Positions 1 through 11,999 are shown, numbered from the stretch's first letter. The stretch is DNA of 64,000 nucleotides from Spirometra erinaceieuropaei (GCA_902702965.1 CACRXP010000893.1:79911-143910); one strand, 5' to 3'. The notes: a model not told the origin generated them from the letters alone. Program-made: numbers and translations.

Positions 1-1
1 A

Positions 2-115
2 AGTGTCAAATCCTTTAAGTGCAGACTAGACGCTCATTTGTTGAGAACCTACTGTACATACAATAATGATTGTTTTAGCGGCGGCAGTTTGCGCCTAGCT
101 CACACCTACCGCTAG
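2..115 (+). pseudogene. C-terminal tail of a non-LTR RT (fragment)
   Basis: Frame 2 is open from the window edge to a TAG at 113-115. It reads like the end of a non-LTR reverse transcriptase, with a V-K-S-F-K-x-R-L-D motif followed by a short hydrophilic tail. The rest of the element lies left of the window. A short tail with AATAAA-like sequence follows near 211. The family is not assignable from so little sequence. Confidence 0.45.
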
Positions 116-249
116 CTTTTGAACTTTTGCATTTGCTGATGTTATTGATGACTTTATTTCTGTTTATCGATATGAATAGCGAGCTCAAGGGCGAAAGCCT
201 CATCCCCTTAATAAACTGACGTAAACGGACTAAACTGAGGCTCTCGCGA

Positions 250-2727
250 CATAGGCGTGGAGACTCTTTAGTTATTAATGATGTGGATGCTTCTTAATCA
301 TTTGCTCAGATCTTCCGCTAAGGATCCTCTGCTTAATCCCACCAAGTCATGCAGCCTTTGCTTAGTACCAACGATGCCTTCGGTATAGAGGGATCATGAA
401 AAGCTGAAATGTTAAATTCGTACTTTGCCAAACATTTCACCATTGAAAGTGGCCCAATCCCTTTAATTCCTTCGTTTTCTGATTAATCTCTCAGCATCAT
501 AATTTTTAATCCTGAAAGTATTAATAAACTGATAAACCATCTTCCTAACTCTCACTCCGTAGATGCTGACAATATTCAGAACTGTCTTATAAAATAGCTA
601 CGAGATTTTCCTCCTCTGCCTAGCAAAATGTTTTCAGTATTCTTCGTAAATGGCTTCTTTCCTGACAATTGGAAAACTTCTCGTATTATTCCAGTATTTA
701 AGTGTGGCTGTCGTATGACGTTCAGAAATATCGAGGTGTTCATAAAAAAGCCTCTCTCGCCAAAAACTTTGAAAAAATTATCTACTTAAAATTACCGACT
801 TATGCATAGCCAATAAAGTAATAAGCCCTTCCCAGCATGGTTTTTACCTGATCGATCTTTTGATACAAGTCATTTGTCGTTCCTCAATCTGCTTATTTCT
901 TTTCGTAATAACCATCTATCTTTTGTCGTTATTTATTTTTATCTTACTAAAGCCTTTGATAATGTACCACATAAAAGACTCTTGGTTAGCTTAGAAGCTC
1001 TGGGAATTCGCATGCCCCTAATAGACTTTATCAAGTCATATCGGTCTGATCGCAAACAAAATATGTCAGTGGTATCTTCATTTTCCAGTGACAGCCCTAT
1101 TATAAGCGGTGTCCTACAAGGCACCGTTTTAGGTCCTCTTATGTTCCTGCCTTACATAAATGATACCTCGGAGACAGTTAAACATTCTTAATCATTTATT
1201 TATGCCGATGATCTCAAATGTTTATATTCTTTCAAAAAATCTACGAGCCCTCATTGCCTGGAGCAGATTCATGCTGACTTGCTTGCTCTCTCAGCTTGAA
1301 GCTCAAATTGGCTAATAGAATTCTCTCCGTCCAAATGTCGCTATATGTGTGTTGGACCTGAAATGCTACCTCAACCAGTGGTCTTTTAAGGCCCACCTAT
1401 GACTGAATGTACGACCATCAGGGATTAAGGTTTAAGCTACACTGGTAATCTTGATCTGTCGCCACACGCTGACTGAATTGCAGCCAAATCAACCCGGATG
1501 TGTGGCTTTATTTCCTACAATTTCTATGTTCCTGAAATTAAATTAGGGCTCTATCGTGTGTTTGTACTTCGCATTCTCCAGTGTTGTTGACCATTCTTTG
1601 GTTTGATGAATGAAGCTAGTCGTTTAAAAATTGAAAATGTCCAAAGACTTTTTTCTTGAAAACTTTTAAATAAGGAACATCCCAAGATCTCCCACTGAGA
1701 TGCCAGCTAATTAACGCAAACGTTTTATGGGTTCGTAGACTAGAAGCGGGCTTCTGTCTTCACTTTTGCATTAATAATAGTTCAAATCTTCCTCGGATTT
1801 CCGAAATTACCCGTAGTAGTCGCACATACCATCCTCGTAACACCTCCTTGATTATATCTCCCCCGGGTTCCTCCGGCTCTAAGCGTTTTTTTATTTTTTC
1901 GCTTACAGATATACTTTTCTCTGGAATAACCTTCCAATTAATATACGATCATTAGATAATCTGCACACATTTAAGAGAAAACTACGCCTTTATCTGAATA
2001 CTGACTCAATTAATCTTTTATCTTCCTCATCGTTCCCGCACAGCTTTCTCTATGACATTGAGGAAGGGCCACCGGCAATTTAGTATGCCGCTATTAAATT
2101 TCTGTAGCTTCTCACATTTCCTTCTTTTGTGAGTCGTTTTTTTCCTAGGATCCCTCATCAAATGTGTAAATTTGTCGGTTTTTCAGTCCATCCATCGTGC
2201 CCTCACTGAGTGCGACCTACCGAAAGTCTTGGCGGAACTTTCTCTATTTGCCACACTAGTAGTCTGGTCGCATATCAGTTGCCTCTCCTCGGCTGGATTC
2301 AGCTAATTGGAAGTGATCGCATCTGGGTTCATATCGCCACTTTGACACGAATGGCCTCATCCGGCATATAAATTCTGCCATGATGATACACGTCAGTCCT
2401 GCCTGACCCGCCTACTTACCCCTACATGAAATCCGTCATACAATGTCATATAGAGTCCGCTCCTGCCTGCTTTTTATAAATTAAGGAGCGAGAATATATT
2501 TTATCACATAGTTCTAATCCAAACATACTTATTTATTTCTATTAGGAAGTTTTTTCCTGCTCGCTCAACATTCTTCGTATCAAGCAACTTATTCAAAAAC
2601 TATGCGTTAAGTACTCTAATAATTCTGTAAATCTCGTCAAAAATTTTAAAATTACTGTAAAAGTTATTCCTACTTGCCATGATAGGACCCCTACATGTCT
2701 TGAATAAAAATTATTTTTATTATTATT
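250..2727 (+). mobile_element. CR1-like family A copy 1, decayed
   Basis: A decayed ORF2 can be followed through all frames. A linker/RT N-terminus lies at about 275-600, RT fingers and palm at 620-1,240 with an intact F-I-Y-A-D-D box at about 1,195-1,215, and the RT C-terminus runs to about 2,085. The 3' UTR reaches a TTATTATTATT tail near 2,727. There are many stops and frameshifts, so it is dead. Alignment to the other A copies (minus strand 5,036-7,269 and 21,925-26,800) identifies the family. Immediately to the right is the 5'-truncated end of family B copy 1. ORF1 and the endonuclease are absent, the usual 5' truncation of LINEs. Confidence 0.8.
874..1191 (+). pseudogene. RT palm fragment of family A copy 1
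   Basis: This 105-codon open stretch holds the RT motifs of a non-LTR element. Residues around K-A-F-D-x-V-P-H-K-R-L carry the first catalytic aspartate, and a G-V-L-Q-G-T-V-L-G-P motif follows. The stop at 1,189-1,191 falls just before the Y-A-D-D box, which continues in the same frame at about 1,198. It is a remnant and not a functional gene. Confidence 0.75.
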
Positions 2728-2744
2728 AGGCAAGATTAATATGT

Positions 2745-4165
2745 TAAAACCCTCAAGTCAGAGGAATAAACTGAGAGAAATAATTAAAAAGGTGGCATGA
2801 ATTCGAGAAGAAATTGTTACAAAAAGCCAATCAGAACCCGAAATTACTCTACAGCTACCTCCGAAGAAGTACAAGGAACAGGCATCAAATCCTATTAATA
2901 GGAACTACCGATGGCGTTGAGATTGTTGATATTAGGGATAAAGCTGCGTATTTTTCACAGTTTTTCCAATCAGTCTACACAAACGAGGCAAGGTACCTTC
3001 TTCCCTACACAGAAGAACTGCCGAACATAAGCATCAGTGATATACTCTTCTCAGAAGGCATTGACCAAAGAGAGCTAGAGGCACTGAACGAGTCGAATTC
3101 ACCGGGACCAGACGAGATTCCACCTAAGCTTCACAAAGAACTTGCTAGTGCAATTTCTGTGCCTTTGTCAATGCTCTTTCAAACGTCATTTCACACTGGA
3201 ACACTTCCTATCGGACGCTGGCGCATACTACTCCTCTATACAAAGGAGATAACAGGGCAGCGACGACAAATTACAGGTCCATAAACTTTACATGCATTGT
3301 CTGCAAAATTACAGAAAGGATCATAAAGAGTGAACTGCTGCAATTCCTGGAAGTTCGCGGCCTGCAATCGAAATGCCAACATGGGTTCCGAAAAGGAAGA
3401 TCCTAACGACAAACATGTTGCAATCTCACCAGAGCTAGACCCGAGCTCTCGACGACATGCACGCGGCCCACATAGCATTTATCGACTTCCAGAACGCGTT
3501 CGACACCGCGCCACACCAGAGACTCTTACATGAACTAAAAAAGGGATCTGTGGGAACTTCCATAAATGCATCGAAAATTTCTTATTGGGTCGACACCAGG
3601 ATGTGTGCATCGGTCATGGGAAATCAGATCCTGCTATAGTCGAGAGAGGTGTCGCCAAGGGTTCAGTAATGGACACATTTTGTTTCTTATATACGTGGAC
3701 GATATCGCCAGAGTTTTAGACCGCGAAGTGGCAATGTTTGCCGATGACATGAAGATATGGATATGTAATTCGCGGTCGTACCGACGAAGGCAGACTGCAA
3801 GTGAACCTAAATCGATAGGAGGGTGGTCAAACCGCCGGTTTCTGCGGTTCAACGTTGGCAAATGTGGCATACTTTGCATGGCGACAAGGCGAGATCCGCC
3901 AGCAAAAGAGAATACTTTCAGGGCGATGCAGCCCTACTAGAGGCTGAAAGTAAAAAGGACCTCGGAATGCTGACAACGAGTTCCACACATCCATCCGCTG
4001 GTCGGTCGAGAATGGCAAAAAGCGCAATGACCTTACTGTAGGCATCAAGCAAACGTTCATAAACTGACGAAGATGCTTTCTCAAAGACGTTCTGAACATT
4101 CGTGCACCCACACTTGGATTACGACATACAAGCCTGGAGACCGTAGGCGGTTGCAGATCGAAAGA
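2745..4165 (+). mobile_element. Non-LTR family B copy 1, left part (RT)
   Basis: Decayed RT on the plus strand. A 156-codon stretch at 2,814-3,284 covers the linker and RT N-terminus (S-P-G-P-D-E-I-P-P motif). The next pieces carry I-D-F-Q-N-A-F-D (about 3,478) and the M-F-A-D-D-M-K box (about 3,734). Sequence continues to a relic of F-V-x-P-H-L-D-Y near 4,100 and stops at about 4,165, exactly where family C begins. The missing C-terminus reappears at about 9,978-10,345, so this element was split by the C insertion. It is 5'-truncated against family A copy 1. Confidence 0.8.
2814..3284 (+). pseudogene. RT N-terminal fragment, family B copy 1
   Basis: This 156-codon open frame contains the linker sequence typical of family B (a D-G-V-E-I-V-D-like segment, then F-F-Q-S-V-Y) and the first RT block with S-P-G-P-D-E-I-P. 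It corresponds to 19,622-19,990 in family B copy 2. The frame is lost after the R-W-R-I block. There is no Y-A-D-D box within this piece. Confidence 0.7.
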
Positions 4166-4609
4166 GCCGCTAAACTGCTTCCTGTCCCCCGTAAGAAAAT
4201 TACTAATGTGAGAGATGAGGTTTTCCTACCCCTACACTTTCGTCGCAGATTGCGCAGGCTTTATCGTCGTTTCCATCTTCAGAACGATGTTTCTGTTCTG
4301 CCCTTGATTTGTGATATTTTTGATCGAGCAAATAGATTTTCTGAAGAAAAACAGCTAGCCCAGGAGATCCAGTTTACCGAATACCATTCCTTAGGTGTCT
4401 CGAAAGTTTTCTCTAGAAAAATACGAACTCACCGAAAGACGCAGCATCCCATCCTCTGAGACGCTCTCGGAAATCCCATAGTTGGTGCCCAGTTAACCGC
4501 TGATAGCTTCAATAATTTCCTGTCCAAAACGTTTGTTGAAGACTCGACCAATCCGCTTCCGATCATCCAGGCACTGACTGGGGCAGTCCTAGAAACTATA
4601 CCTTTCACA

Positions 4610-4885
4610 GTGTGGGATGTGACTGTTGCAATTCGGCGCTTTCGTCAATCTTATTGTCCAGAACCTGATGGTGTCCCAGTAAGCATTTTAAAAGCCGATG
4701 CAAATACGATTTTCCCATCCCTCTTATGCAAGATATTTAATCTCACTCTTGAAAGTGAAACCCATCCTACCTTGTGGAAGGAATCACACATTTTGCCCAT
4801 TCCTAAGCAAGGCAAATCCACGTCATTTGATGACCTTCGGCCAATAAGCACCCTCCCCGCATTTTCAAAGATCTTAGAGATATGA
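4610..4885 (+). pseudogene. RT block of family C copy 1
   Basis: This 91-codon piece with an E-P-D-G-V-P-V-S-I-L-K motif and L-R-P-I-S-T-L-P is the conserved N-terminal RT block. The inverted copy at 14,475-14,750 differs by one residue in the translated piece and ends at the same in-frame stop after K-I-L-E-I. Shared lesions mean the copies descend from a source that was already defective, or were homogenised after decay. Confidence 0.75.
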
Positions 4886-5749
4886 TCAAAAACAAGATGA
4901 TGTGTCAGTTAACAGAGGACAACCTACTGTGTGCGGCTCAGCATGGATTCCTCAAAGCTCGATCTTGAGACACCTGTTAACTCTCTTTCTTTGACTATTT
5001 TCTCCAATCAAGGGAAAATGGTTTTACACTTTAGATAGATATAAAGATAGATAATTTCTATTAAAGACCCGTCGGGGTCCCATCAAAGCAAGTTAAAATA
5101 GATTTGCATGCGAGTTTTAGACGAGGTAGGCTGAATCTTTACAAAATGCAATTCATAGTTTCTGAATTAGAAGTCCATTGAGAAACATGAATATTGAGGG
5201 GTAAAAAAAACTCCTCGGAAAAAGTTAAAAATGATTGGATTAATTCTACAGGAGAAAAAACCCCTCTTTAAAAATAATAACAGAAAAAAAGCGAGCAGGT
5301 CTGGCCTGTAGGTGGCGGTATATAACGGAATGTTTTCGGTCATCGTCAGGGTATCAATAAATGTCCGCCTTGATGGGTACGAATGTGGGCCAGACAGGAC
5401 TGGCTTGCAAACGGCATTGTATACGGGATTCACAATTGAGATCGTCTGGGCCGGATTGGTACGCCGCGTCAAAGAGGCCAGACGAGAGGAACCCAGATGC
5501 GATCGGCCACAGGACGCTTCGAGCTCAGCCGAGCAGTGAGGAAGGGAGGTAAGACCGAACTACTAGAAGACAGTGAATACTGAGGGTTCCACCGTGAGCG
5601 TCGACAGACCGCATGAGGTCGGAATGCGGGAGATGACATCAAAAACCGCGAAAATTGTCGCTATGGGGGAAGGATATAGATGGATTTAGAAACCAATTAA
5701 AAACAGGGGTTTCTAATGATATAATTAAGAGTTACCACTTAATCTACCA

Positions 5750-6520
5750 CTAAATCCCAGGAGGACCCTTCTCGAAGTCAAGAACCTGAGTGTTCGGGGA
5801 TGAGACCGTTAACAGTGCCTTTATGCTTTCCGGTGTAAGGTGGTTGCGTAATTTCGACTTGAATATCAGTAACTTAGGCGATAATCTAATTTCAGGCGGA
5901 AGATTATTCCAAAGGAAGGCATATTTGGAAGCAAAGAAGAGGGAGCGCTTAGATGTAGTACAAAGAGGCGGCGGAATCACCATGCAGGAGTTGCGCGTGG
6001 CATAAGACCGATCTCTCGGAGTGAGAGTGTCAATGGGCGGAAGACTGTAGGTAGAGTTGATGCGAAAAAGGAAGCAAAGGCCAGCTTCGAGTCTTCTAAC
6101 CCACAAAAACTTCATGTTCGCCAGCTGACATCTCTGAGTATAAGAAATACTGGACGAAGCTTGAGAGAACAGATTCCGAGTGAAAACCCTCTGAACATTT
6201 TCGATTTTATTACGGTCGCAGGCGCTCATTAAACCGAAGAAAGGACAGCAATATTCGAGGACTGGAAGAACAAACATTTGATAAAGTCTTAGCTTCATTT
6301 CCGGAAGGAAAAAATTCTGCGATATGAATACACATATCTGCGCGGCTTTGGCAGATATTCTATCTGCATGAGGTGATAAAGCAAGTTTATTTGTATAACT
6401 TAGACCTAGGTCCTTTATGGTGTGGCATTCTGAGAGTGGGTTATTCTGAAAAATTATGGGACCAGGAAGTTTGGTAGGACCAAAAGACATGAAACTACAC
6501 TTGGATGATGACAACTCCAT
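5750..6520 (-). pseudogene. RT C-terminal domain of family A copy 2
   Basis: A 256-codon frame covers the RT thumb and C-terminal region: K-D-L-G-L-S-Y, then V-L-P-V-L-E-Y, then N-V-Q-R-V-F-T-R and L-W-N-N-L-P-P-E-I-R. It ends 5' of the family A 3' UTR. It aligns with the minus-strand copy at about 22,440-23,216 at high similarity, and the same antisense open frame exists over both. Two stops separate it from the upstream palm piece. Confidence 0.85.
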
Positions 6521-6601
6521 CTGCCATGTCGAACCCTATCTGCTTAAGCGCAGGAAATCGGCATTAATTTTTTCAACACAAACATTTGCGGTGTCCTTAG
6601 A

Positions 6602-7222
6602 TTATGAGTAAACACACTTTAGGTCATCGGCATAAGTAAAAGTTTGCGAATTTGCGAGTTCAGTCGAAATATCATTGATGTACAGAAGGAAGATTAGCGG
6701 ACCCAGGACCGTGCCTTGAAGTACGCCACTCGTGATCGAGTGAGGTGTAGAGTAGCTATTACCGACCATGACTTTCTGATAGCGGTTGGACAGATAGGAC
6801 CTAATGAAGTCGAGTAGAGGCGGCCGGACGCCGAGGGCTTCCAATTGTACTAAAAGACGTCTATGGGGCACCTTGTCAAAGGCTTTGCTAAGATCAAAGT
6901 AAATAACAACCACTGACTGCCGCTCATTACGAAGAGAAGTGATTAGATTAAGAAAAGCCAGGTGGCATGTTTCGCAGGATCGTTCAGGTAAAAACCCATG
7001 CTGACTAGAGCTCAGAAGCCGATTAGCTAGACAGAAGTCAAGAATTTCATTGAAAATAATCCTTTCAAGAAGTTTTGCTAGAGACGGCGTTTTGTGCACG
7101 CCCCGATAGTTATTAACATCGGACCGAGATCCTGACTTGAAAACGGGAATAATAATTAACGTTTTCCATGTTTCAGGAAAGAATCCTTTTGAAATATAAA
7201 CCGAGAATAGATGACTGAGCAA
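6602..7222 (-). pseudogene. RT palm of family A copy 2
   Basis: This 206-codon frame starts in the RT fingers (E-T-W-K-T, N-N-Y-R-G-V-H) and holds the catalytic segment F-D-L-S-K-A-F-D-K-V-P-H, then G-V-L-Q-G-T-V-L-G-P-L. The T-Y-A-D-D-L-K box is intact near its end. A TAA immediately after V-Y-S (6,599-6,601) separates it from the rest of the RT. All catalytic residues seen are conserved, so the copy is young and 5'-truncated. Confidence 0.85.
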
Positions 7223-7769
7223 TATGGGAAAGTCGGACGCTTGTTTAATAATCGAATTCGGAATCCCGTCCTTTACAGAGTATATTTAGATTTCACTAGG
7301 GCTCTACACCGTGTTGACCATGCTCTACTTCTCTTGAAATCGTCCACTTTCGGAAGAGGTGGCAAAATTTGAATTTTATATCCTCTTACCTGGGCACTCG
7401 CACACAACGGGTTAAGATTTCTAATACTATCTCCAACCACACAGGCTTGAGGAGTGGAGTCAATCAGGATAGTGTACGCGGTCAACTTCTATTTCGCCCA
7501 TTAGTTAATGATGTACCCGATTTATTTCTGAATGGTAAGCCTTTTATGTATGCCGATAATCTTTAAGTTGCATATCGATATAAGCCGGCAGATTATGGCA
7601 TCGTGCTCGAGCCCTTTAAGAGCCATCTACATGCTTTTGCCCAGTGGTGCCGCACATGGCGCCTTTCTCCTTCTTGGCATAAGTGCTCAGTCATGGTGGT
7701 TGGCGACGACCGCCAACCTCAAGTAAGTATTGAAGGTCACGCCAAAAAATGTTCAAAAAATAGTTCAAA

Positions 7770-8130
7770 TTATCTTCGGATTTCAGCATATACCCCTAGT
7801 AGTCGCCCATACAATCTTCGCAATTCGTCTCTAATTATACCCATTCCAGCGTCCTCCAACTCTAAGCGCTACCATTTTTTCGCTTTCAAGTATAATTTTC
7901 TCTGGAATAACCTTCCAATAAATTTAAGATCTTCAGAAAATCTACACACCTTTAAGAGAAGGCTACGCCTTTATCTGAATACTGACTGGATTACATTTTT
8001 GTTTACCTCATCTTTCCCAGACAACTTTTTCTATGACACTGAGAAAGGGTCACAGGGAATTTGGCATGTCGCCATTAAATTTCCGTATTTTTTCACGTTT
8101 CCTTCCTTTATGAGTAGTTTCGCTACCTAA
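7770..8130 (+). pseudogene. RT C-terminus of family A copy 3
   Basis: Within a 175-codon open frame, the first part (to about 7,755) is family C and the rest is family A. The reading frame therefore crosses the insertion junction and is not a real fusion gene. The A part has S-S-R-P-Y-N-L-R-N-S and F-K-R-R-L-R-L-Y-L-N motifs and ends in the family A tail. Confidence 0.75.
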
Positions 8131-8172
8131 GATCCCTCACCAGAAATGTTAATTATTCCAATTTTTCAGTTA

Positions 8173-8565
8173 ATGCATCGTGCCCTCTCAGAATGCGCAC
8201 CACCGCATCTGGGTTCCTATCGCCTCGGGACTGACCTTCATGATCCCTCACTGAATGCGCTCCATCGACGCTCTTGGCGAAGCCTTCTATATTCGCCATA
8301 TACTAGTAATCTGGTCGCATCTCCTTTTCCCTATCCTCGGATGGACTCTGATTAATGTAACAGACCGCATCTGGGTTCTTGTCGCCACGAGACTGGTTGT
8401 CATCGTGCCCTTACAGAATGCGCTCCATCGGCGGTCTTGACAAAGCCTTCTATATTCGCCATATACTAGTAGTCTGGTCTCGTCTCCCTTCCGCCATGCT
8501 CGGATGGACTCGGTTGAATGAAACCGAACGCATCTGGGTTTCTATCAGCTCGGGACTGGTTTTCA
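8173..8565 (+). repeat. Tandem repeat in a family A 3' UTR, period about 163 bp
   Basis: GAATGCGCTCCATCG occurs at about 8,253 and 8,416, each followed by a run through CTTCTATATTCGCCATATAC and CGCATCTGGGTT. A third, partial unit precedes them. Family A copy 1 (about 2,197-2,340) and the fragment at about 34,940-35,060 carry one unit, so the duplication is specific to this copy or lineage. Confidence 0.7.
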
Positions 8566-9167
8566 ATTCCGCTACTCATTTATCTTATTCAAGGCCACAC
8601 ACAGACCAGTCCTGAACGAACGGCCTACGTACCATTTTATGATATCTCTTACACAATTTTACATGCAGCTGATATTTATTTCGGCCACGTTGATGCCTGA
8701 CTATGTTCCATTCTATACCGCCACATGCATGTCAGTCCTTCCTGCCGTTTTACTGATGCTATTTTTTGAGGGTTTTTTTTCTCCTGTTAATTTTAAATTT
8801 TGCTATGGAGTTCTTTTTTCACCCCTCATTTTCCATGTTGCGTAAACGACTTCTATTCTCAAAAACTATGTATTGCACTTTGTACAGATTTTGCCACCTC
8901 GTCTAAAATTCACATGTAAATATATGTTTCTTGCTTTGATGGGACCCCGACGGGTCTTTAATAAAATGATTGAATTGAATTAAGGATCTGAGATTATCAT
9001 ATTGCACAAGTCTCAGTCCCTCGGAGCACTGTGCTTTGATAGTCTCCAAAGCACGTAGAACGACCGGGTTTATCCTCCGAAACTTTAAAACTGAGGAAAG
9101 TAGAATGCGCCTCTAAAACACGTATGCTTGCCCTGATCTTGTATACGGTTCGTTTTTATTTAGCCTC

Positions 9168-9641
9168 ATGCGTGCTTCTGAGCGGAAGAAAATAGAATCT
9201 GTCCAACACTTTTTTACCATGAGAATTTTAACCCCGGAACACCGATATTTGTCTTTCCGAGAACGTTGCCGGCTTACGGGCCTTGATCCTTTATGGTTTC
9301 GTAGATTACAAAAGGGATTATTTTTGCTATTTAAACTATCATATAATCAAACATTTAGCCCGCTTACCTCTTTAAGACATCATGTCCACCCACGACGTAA
9401 CAGGCAGCGTGAAGCCTTTTTATTTCTTCCTCTTGTACGTACTGTCAAATATCGTCGGTTCTTTTCTGTAAATGAAAATGCTATTTGGAATAAACTACCC
9501 ATGAGTGTGAAAAATCTGCAAAATTATTCTTTATTTAAGAGAACTATTACTCGATTATTGCAGTCAGAAAAGCTTTCACACATTTTAGGTGCTGAATGCC
9601 CTGATGGACTCTACCGTAGCGATGGCGTTTGTGGTCTCTGA
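9168..9641 (+). pseudogene. RT C-terminal domain of family C copy 1
   Basis: This 157-codon frame contains K-I-E-S-V-Q-H-F-F-T, the L-T-G-L-D-P-L-W-F-R-R-L block and A-I-W-N-K-L-P. It matches the minus-strand copy at 13,200-13,650 nearly residue for residue. It is the thumb and C-terminus of family C and ends at a TGA just before the 3' UTR. Confidence 0.8.
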
Positions 9642-9977
9642 ACACTATGGACTGTCTTACCATTTGCAATTTTGTTGGCCATCAACGACAGCTTTTTTTC
9701 AACGCCTTTACCTTGAATATCCCAACTTCATGAAGGTAATTGACGTCCGATAATCTCCGATACCGTGCAACCCTCCCTTCAGCATTCTTGACGGTCGATT
9801 TTATGGCACCAACAGTTTTTTTCTCCTGAACCCTTCAAACCATAAAAACCACCATCAACTATATTTTCATTGCTTTACCGCAGAAGTTTTTTTCACTGCT
9901 GGTTGCATTTGTGTTTAACGCTTCCCTTGACAATGCCTGTAAACTGGCATTAAATAAATGATTATTATAAAATTGGC

Positions 9978-10500
9978 AGATTTCAAAGGAAGATCTACAC
10001 ATTTGGCTAGGGATCAAAACTCCTTTCCTTGTGCAATTCACCTTTCAAATCTGTGTTACAAACAACGTTGCGGTAATCTTTTGCAAGCCTTTCTCATTGT
10101 TGGGGGCTGGATTACGGCCTGACCTTCATGGACTTGTTGAATTTGCTTCCACGACCAATCTCCGAGGTCACTCATTTAACCTGCGCACTAAGCAAGCAAG
10201 CCTGGATGTGCGGAAGTTCTCCTTCTCTGTTCCAGTGGTCAAACCATGGAATGCCCTATCCGCAGATGTTATAATGTCAACATCAATACAAAGTTTTAAA
10301 AATAATCTTGAAATTTCAATGTTCCGAAATGACCATGAGCAATGAGATGTCGAGCGCCCTCCCTCTAACTCGTTCCCATTTTGTCCTACCAGTATGTGGT
10401 CGTTTAAACTATTTCAGTCCAGAACATTTATCTCCATACCACACATTTTTTACGTTGCAAATCGGGTACTCAAAGGCCTACTCCTATTTCCCTCAATAAA
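9978..10500 (+). mobile_element. Family B copy 1, right part (RT C-terminus and 3' end)
   Basis: Plus-strand sequence that continues family B after the C insertion. The frame at about 10,095-10,345 has L-V-E-F-A-x-T-T-N-L-R-G-H and V-R-K-F-S-F-S-V-P-V-V-K-P-W-N. This matches E-F-A-R-L-N-Q-L-R-G-H and R-K-F-S-F-S-x-R-I-V-R-P-W-N in family B copy 2 (about 21,170-21,290). The 3' end, with GGGTACTCAAAGGCCTACTC and CAATAAAC, resembles the copy 2 end near 21,560-21,597. Confidence 0.75.
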
Positions 10501-10559
10501 CTTTACTGAAATTAACTAAACAGGAATCCTTTTCCTGTCATGTAGATTGTCTACGGATC

Positions 10560-11990
10560 CGAAATGTCAGGCAGAGAAAACAAAGCTGAACATTTTCACA
10601 ATGTGTTTTGTATGAAGAAGCAGTTTTTATACCAACTGATTTTGTGGGCGTGAAAATTCGACAATGAATCTATTGTGTTTTGAGAACAATCGCTGTTCGA
10701 ATAATTATAATGCTTGAAGTAATGCAAAACTTTTTGTCCGGACGAGATCCAATTAAAGCTGCTTTTTGAACTACCCTATGAGCTGGCCAAGTCACTATCG
10801 ATTCTGTGTAATAATTATCTCAATATTGAACTTTGAACCGCAGACTGGAAAACAGCCATCATAACATCGATTTACAAGATCGATAGTCAGGGGCTTGCGA
10901 CGAATAACAGACCCGCCATTGTGGCATTAATCTACTAGGAATTTCCAGAGAAGATTATCAGTAATGGAAACGCAATACTTTGTATAATACGTAACACGGC
11001 TTTCGAAGGGAACAGTAGTTGACCATGAACTCTTTATGAAAGATGAAATAGATCACAATTTGCAAACAAAAGGCGTATGTGGCCTATCATGGTTACTGAA
11101 AGCCTTTCGACAGGGTTTCGCGCCAATATTTCCTTTACAAATTCAGAGGGATGTGTATCAGATGCACACTCCTAACATTTATCGAGAGTTCCCCTGTCGA
11201 TTAGCCCTCAAGTTATCTGTGTAGGGCAACAGCAATCAAGACATGCATTCATAGAGATTAAAGTACCACAAGGCTCAGTTCTCGGACCGACCCTCTTTTG
11301 TTTGTTCAGTGATGATTACAAAGAAGGGTTGTAGTGGGAGTGAGTCATGTTTGCGGACAATATGAAAATTTAAATAGTCATTTAAAATGATGTTGGCAAG
11401 ACCAACTTCCAAGAAAATCTTCGTCTACATACCAGGTTGCCTTATAGAATACTAGTGTCCATCAAGCTGAACAAACGCACGACACTGCGTCTCGGATATC
11501 GAAATCAGGCCCCTTATGCACGGAATCACTTTACGAACGGAAAACGAATCCGAGAAACAGGACACGGAAAAATCTGTCGGCTTTGATATAATCTCTATTT
11601 TACCTTTTACACAATGTTGTACGGCGACTGACTCCGTAATCTCAATTTTGTAAGCCGTCAAGAGAGTGTTTTCTATTTTTAATCAAGGATATCTCTGCAA
11701 AGTCTTCGACAATTTTTGCCATTGGGGAGAGTGGGGACACTGGGAACAGCATATAACATTCAAAAGATGCAGAGGCGAGTAATAAAACTCAAAAGAGCTC
11801 AAAGAGGAAGATCAAGTAGGTCTGCCTGTATAACCTTATTGCTACCGTTTGTGTTTTAGGAAGTTGCGCGGAGACTTAATATGAACTCTCCGTATCCTGC
11901 GTGGCTTGGACTTCAACCTCCGTTTTGGCAACATTTTCCGCCTCACCACTACAACTTAACTTTGGGGACATCGCTTTAAATGTCTTGTGT
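10560..11990 (+). mobile_element. Old family B-like RT relic
   Basis: Heavily mutated plus-strand RT. Recognisable pieces are D-W-K-T-A-I-I-T-S-I-Y-K (about 10,850), V-P-Q-G-S-V-L-G-P-T-L-F (about 11,262) and M-F-A-D-N-M-K-I (about 11,347), where the second aspartate of the box is lost. Many stops and frameshifts put it among the oldest copies in the window. Both ends are uncertain. Confidence 0.6.
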
Positions 11991-11999
11991 ACTTAGGAA

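Larger units (their letters stand above)
5036..7269 (-). mobile_element. CR1-like family A copy 2, inserted in family C
   Basis: Minus-strand insert in family C copy 1. The host sequence ACACTTTA at about 5,028-5,035 resumes as CTTTACAGAGTATA at 7,270, consistent with a short target duplication of about 4-5 nt. The 3' end lies on the left with a GATA-rich tail and the family A terminus (complement of GACGGGTCTTTAATA). The element is 5'-truncated inside the RT domain at D-G-I-P-N-S-I-I-K-Q. Two long RT frames remain (6,602-7,222 and 5,750-6,520). Confidence 0.85.
7756..8983 (+). mobile_element. CR1-like family A copy 3, inserted in family C
   Basis: A 5'-truncated plus-strand insert. It carries the last RT codons (about 7,770-8,130, with F-L-W-N-N-L-P) and a long 3' UTR ending GACGGGTCTTTAATAAAATG plus a GAATT-like tail at about 8,983. 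Family C sequence breaks at about 7,742 and resumes near 8,984 with AAGGATCTGAG, which in the intact inverted copy follows directly. The 3' UTR contains a partial tandem duplication (see 8,173-8,565). Confidence 0.8.
4166..9972 (+). mobile_element. Non-LTR family C copy 1, split by two family A insertions
   Basis: Three collinear plus-strand blocks, 4,166-5,035, 7,270-7,742 and 8,984-9,972, match in order the minus-strand copy at 12,846-15,200. Each gap is filled by a family A element. The blocks encode the RT N-terminus (4,200-4,885), a palm block with M-Y-A-D-N instead of M-Y-A-D-D (about 7,545) and the C-terminus (9,168-9,641). The 3' end is a short ATTATT run near 9,965. It lies inside family B copy 1, which resumes at about 9,978. 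The 5' side, including the endonuclease, is missing. Confidence 0.85.

Noticed and set aside
5790..6005. 71-codon open frame on plus, also at 22,487-22,702
   Set aside because: It is the antisense of the family A RT C-terminus. Conservation between copies follows from the RT, not from an antisense gene.
7603..8130. 175-codon fusion protein
   Set aside because: The frame crosses the family C / family A insertion junction at about 7,742-7,756 by chance.
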